A stretch of 37,500 bases of DNA from Halocaridina rubra (Eukaryota > Arthropoda > Malacostraca > Decapoda > Atyidae). Both the position numbers and the translations under genes were made by a program. The stretch is from the NCBI GenBank assembly GCA_037179515.1, contig JAXCGZ010021431.1:5001-42500 (forward strand). The letters run 5' to 3'. The notes beneath the pieces are model-generated. The model was not told the DNA's origin. It made no database searches and saw only the letters and a list, made by a program, of their open reading frames with translations. Shown here piece by piece: positions 36,488-37,500 of this stretch; positions within the stretch are counted from its first letter, which is position 1, and every line of letters starts with the position of its first letter.

Positions 36488-36488
36488 G

Positions 36489-36547
<59 letters not shown>

Positions 36548-36590
36548 GTTTATTATTATTATTATTATGTTTATTATTATTATTATTATG

Positions 36591-36648
<58 letters not shown>
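36417..36648. repeat. (TTA)n microsatellite
   Basis: About 232 bp of TTA with three ATGTTT interruptions (near 36487, 36547, 36568) and one ATGATT (near 36589). This is the longest simple repeat here. Y-, I- and L-rich frames are artefacts. Confidence 0.97.
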
Positions 36649-36649
<1 letters not shown>

Positions 36650-36870
36650 CTTCATTTTTTTTTCTATTTTCTCCCTTCCTTCAGGGCTTATCAACACAGA
36701 GCTCATGACAATGTTACACGAATAGTACTTTTATATATTTCTTCTGTTACCGTATTACTGACCAGACAGCATGCAGTATGAGTTGTATGCAAAAATCAAC
36801 CAAGTCTAAAATTTAGACACAGTCTATCACTAAGTCTAATATATCTCTTGTTGTATATCATGAACCACTT

Positions 36871-37115
36871 TGTCTTGTATTGCCTGTTTGTTTGTTTGTT
36901 TGTTCCGGTTATACGTCAAGGACTCCCTTTTCTACCAAGGGCTAGGACGGATGCCTTCTTGCGAAGGACTTGTTTTGACAGATGCAATCGTTACCCTGAG
37001 TGCATGCCCTTGCTAGCCTCAGACCGTGACGGGACGTGAACCGTAGACCTGACGCCTCAAAGACGCGGACGCTACCACTTGAGCCACGGTGACTACTTGC
37101 TTTGTATTGCCTATT
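36871..37115 (-). mobile_element. S-family tRNA-derived SINE, copy S11, with (TTTG)n/(CAAA)n tail
   Basis: Element about 36889-37097. The target duplication core TTGTATTGCCT is perfect (36875-36885 and 37102-37112) and extends imperfectly to 18 bp. On the plus strand (TTTG)n at about 36885-36904 precedes TTCCGGTTATACGTCAAGG. The SINE's own 3' end is therefore a CAAA repeat. Head: complement of GTCACCGTGGCTCAAGTGG. Confidence 0.93.
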
Positions 37116-37189
37116 AGACAAAAAAAATATTTCTAAGTAACTAGACTTGAGTAGGAAGTTCATCCAATAATGCTAACGGTAAATAGGTC

Positions 37190-37365
37190 TTAAGCTACTT
37201 TCACACGACAACACCATAGTGGCGCCACCATATGTTTTCACTGATTCAAATGTAACCGTTTAGACGTAGCCGCGCCACTTGCCAGACGTGGCGGCGCGGC
37301 CACGCCTAAACGGCTACATTTGAATCAATGAAAACATGTGGTGGCGTCGTGTGAAAGGAGCCTTA
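37190..37365. mobile_element. T-family fold-back MITE, TTA-flanked
   Basis: Element about 37193-37362 (170 bp) between TTA (37190-37192) and TTA (37363-37365). The left arm AGCTACTTTCACACGAC and the right arm (complement of GGCTCCTTTCACACGAC) pair nearly to the centre, including ATGTTTTCAYTGATTCAAAT and GTAGCCG/GGCCGCGCC. Non-coding. The TSD and structure suggest a second PIF/Harbinger-like MITE family (inference). Confidence 0.78.
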
Positions 37366-37500
37366 AAGCGTATCAATAAATCTGAAACTCCCATCAATAT
37401 GTATCATAAATAGTTTTTTCCCTTGTGCTGCAAACTATAGTTTTTTTTTTGTATGCATCAATAATATCAACTATGAAGTCTAAGATACAATTTATCACCT
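37366..37500. other. Unclassified end of window
   Basis: AT-rich, nothing recognised. Confidence 0.4.

Overview
This is a gene-poor, repeat-saturated stretch of a eukaryotic nuclear genome. I see no complete protein-coding gene and no intact RNA gene. The best guess for the source is an arthropod, probably a decapod crustacean. Three things point that way: the extreme load of long dinucleotide and trinucleotide microsatellites (about 3.2 kb, 8-9% of the window, by hand count), short interstitial runs of TTAGG (the arthropod telomere unit), and many young tRNA-derived SINEs. This assignment is inference. Nearly all longer open reading frames are translations of microsatellites (poly-IY, poly-RE, poly-LS, poly-HT and so on).

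The only recognisable protein homology is the last ~75 codons of a non-LTR retrotransposon reverse transcriptase on the minus strand at 32250-32477. It sits between two (TG)n arrays.

The rest resolves into repeat families, labelled here for convenience. S is a ~190-bp tRNA-headed SINE with 12 units, most with clear 10-17 bp target-site duplications (TSDs); two units form one dimeric insertion at 22061-22410. C is a second tRNA-headed SINE family sharing a tail, with 4-6 copies. R and F are two families sharing a tRNA-like head with different bodies, and their heads tend to abut microsatellites. P is a near-perfect fold-back palindrome of ~228 bp with 3 copies, one split by an S SINE. K is a GGCGCC-rich fold-back element whose core carries AACCT/TTAGG pentamers, with 3 copies. 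Q and T are small inverted-repeat elements flanked by TTA. G is a dispersed ~240-bp repeat of unknown class. Three tandem arrays are present: ~110-135 bp units at 15240-15990, ~50 bp units at 25975-26980 and ~34 bp units at 35485-36010.

Layout. 0-5 kb: R copies, two S SINEs, paired K elements and a large GA/CT block. 5-10 kb: C fragments, two S SINEs, and P1 and P2. 10-16 kb: long AT, GT, GA, ATT/AGT and CT arrays, then the ~115-bp array. 16-20 kb: K3, F1, G1 and much unclassified unique-looking DNA. 20-23 kb: P3, a ~0.9-kb perfect-looking palindrome containing a C SINE and a Q element in each arm, then the S dimer. 23-30 kb: AT arrays, the 50-bp minisatellite, and S7 and S8. 30-37.5 kb: S9, F3/F4, F2, the LINE fragment, S10, G2, the 34-bp array with Q3 nested in it, a (TTA)n array, S11 and T.

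The most informative structures are the layered insertions: Q3 inside a satellite, S4 inside P1, SINE and LINE inside microsatellites, and the SINE+MITE palindrome. They give relative ages and exact element boundaries.
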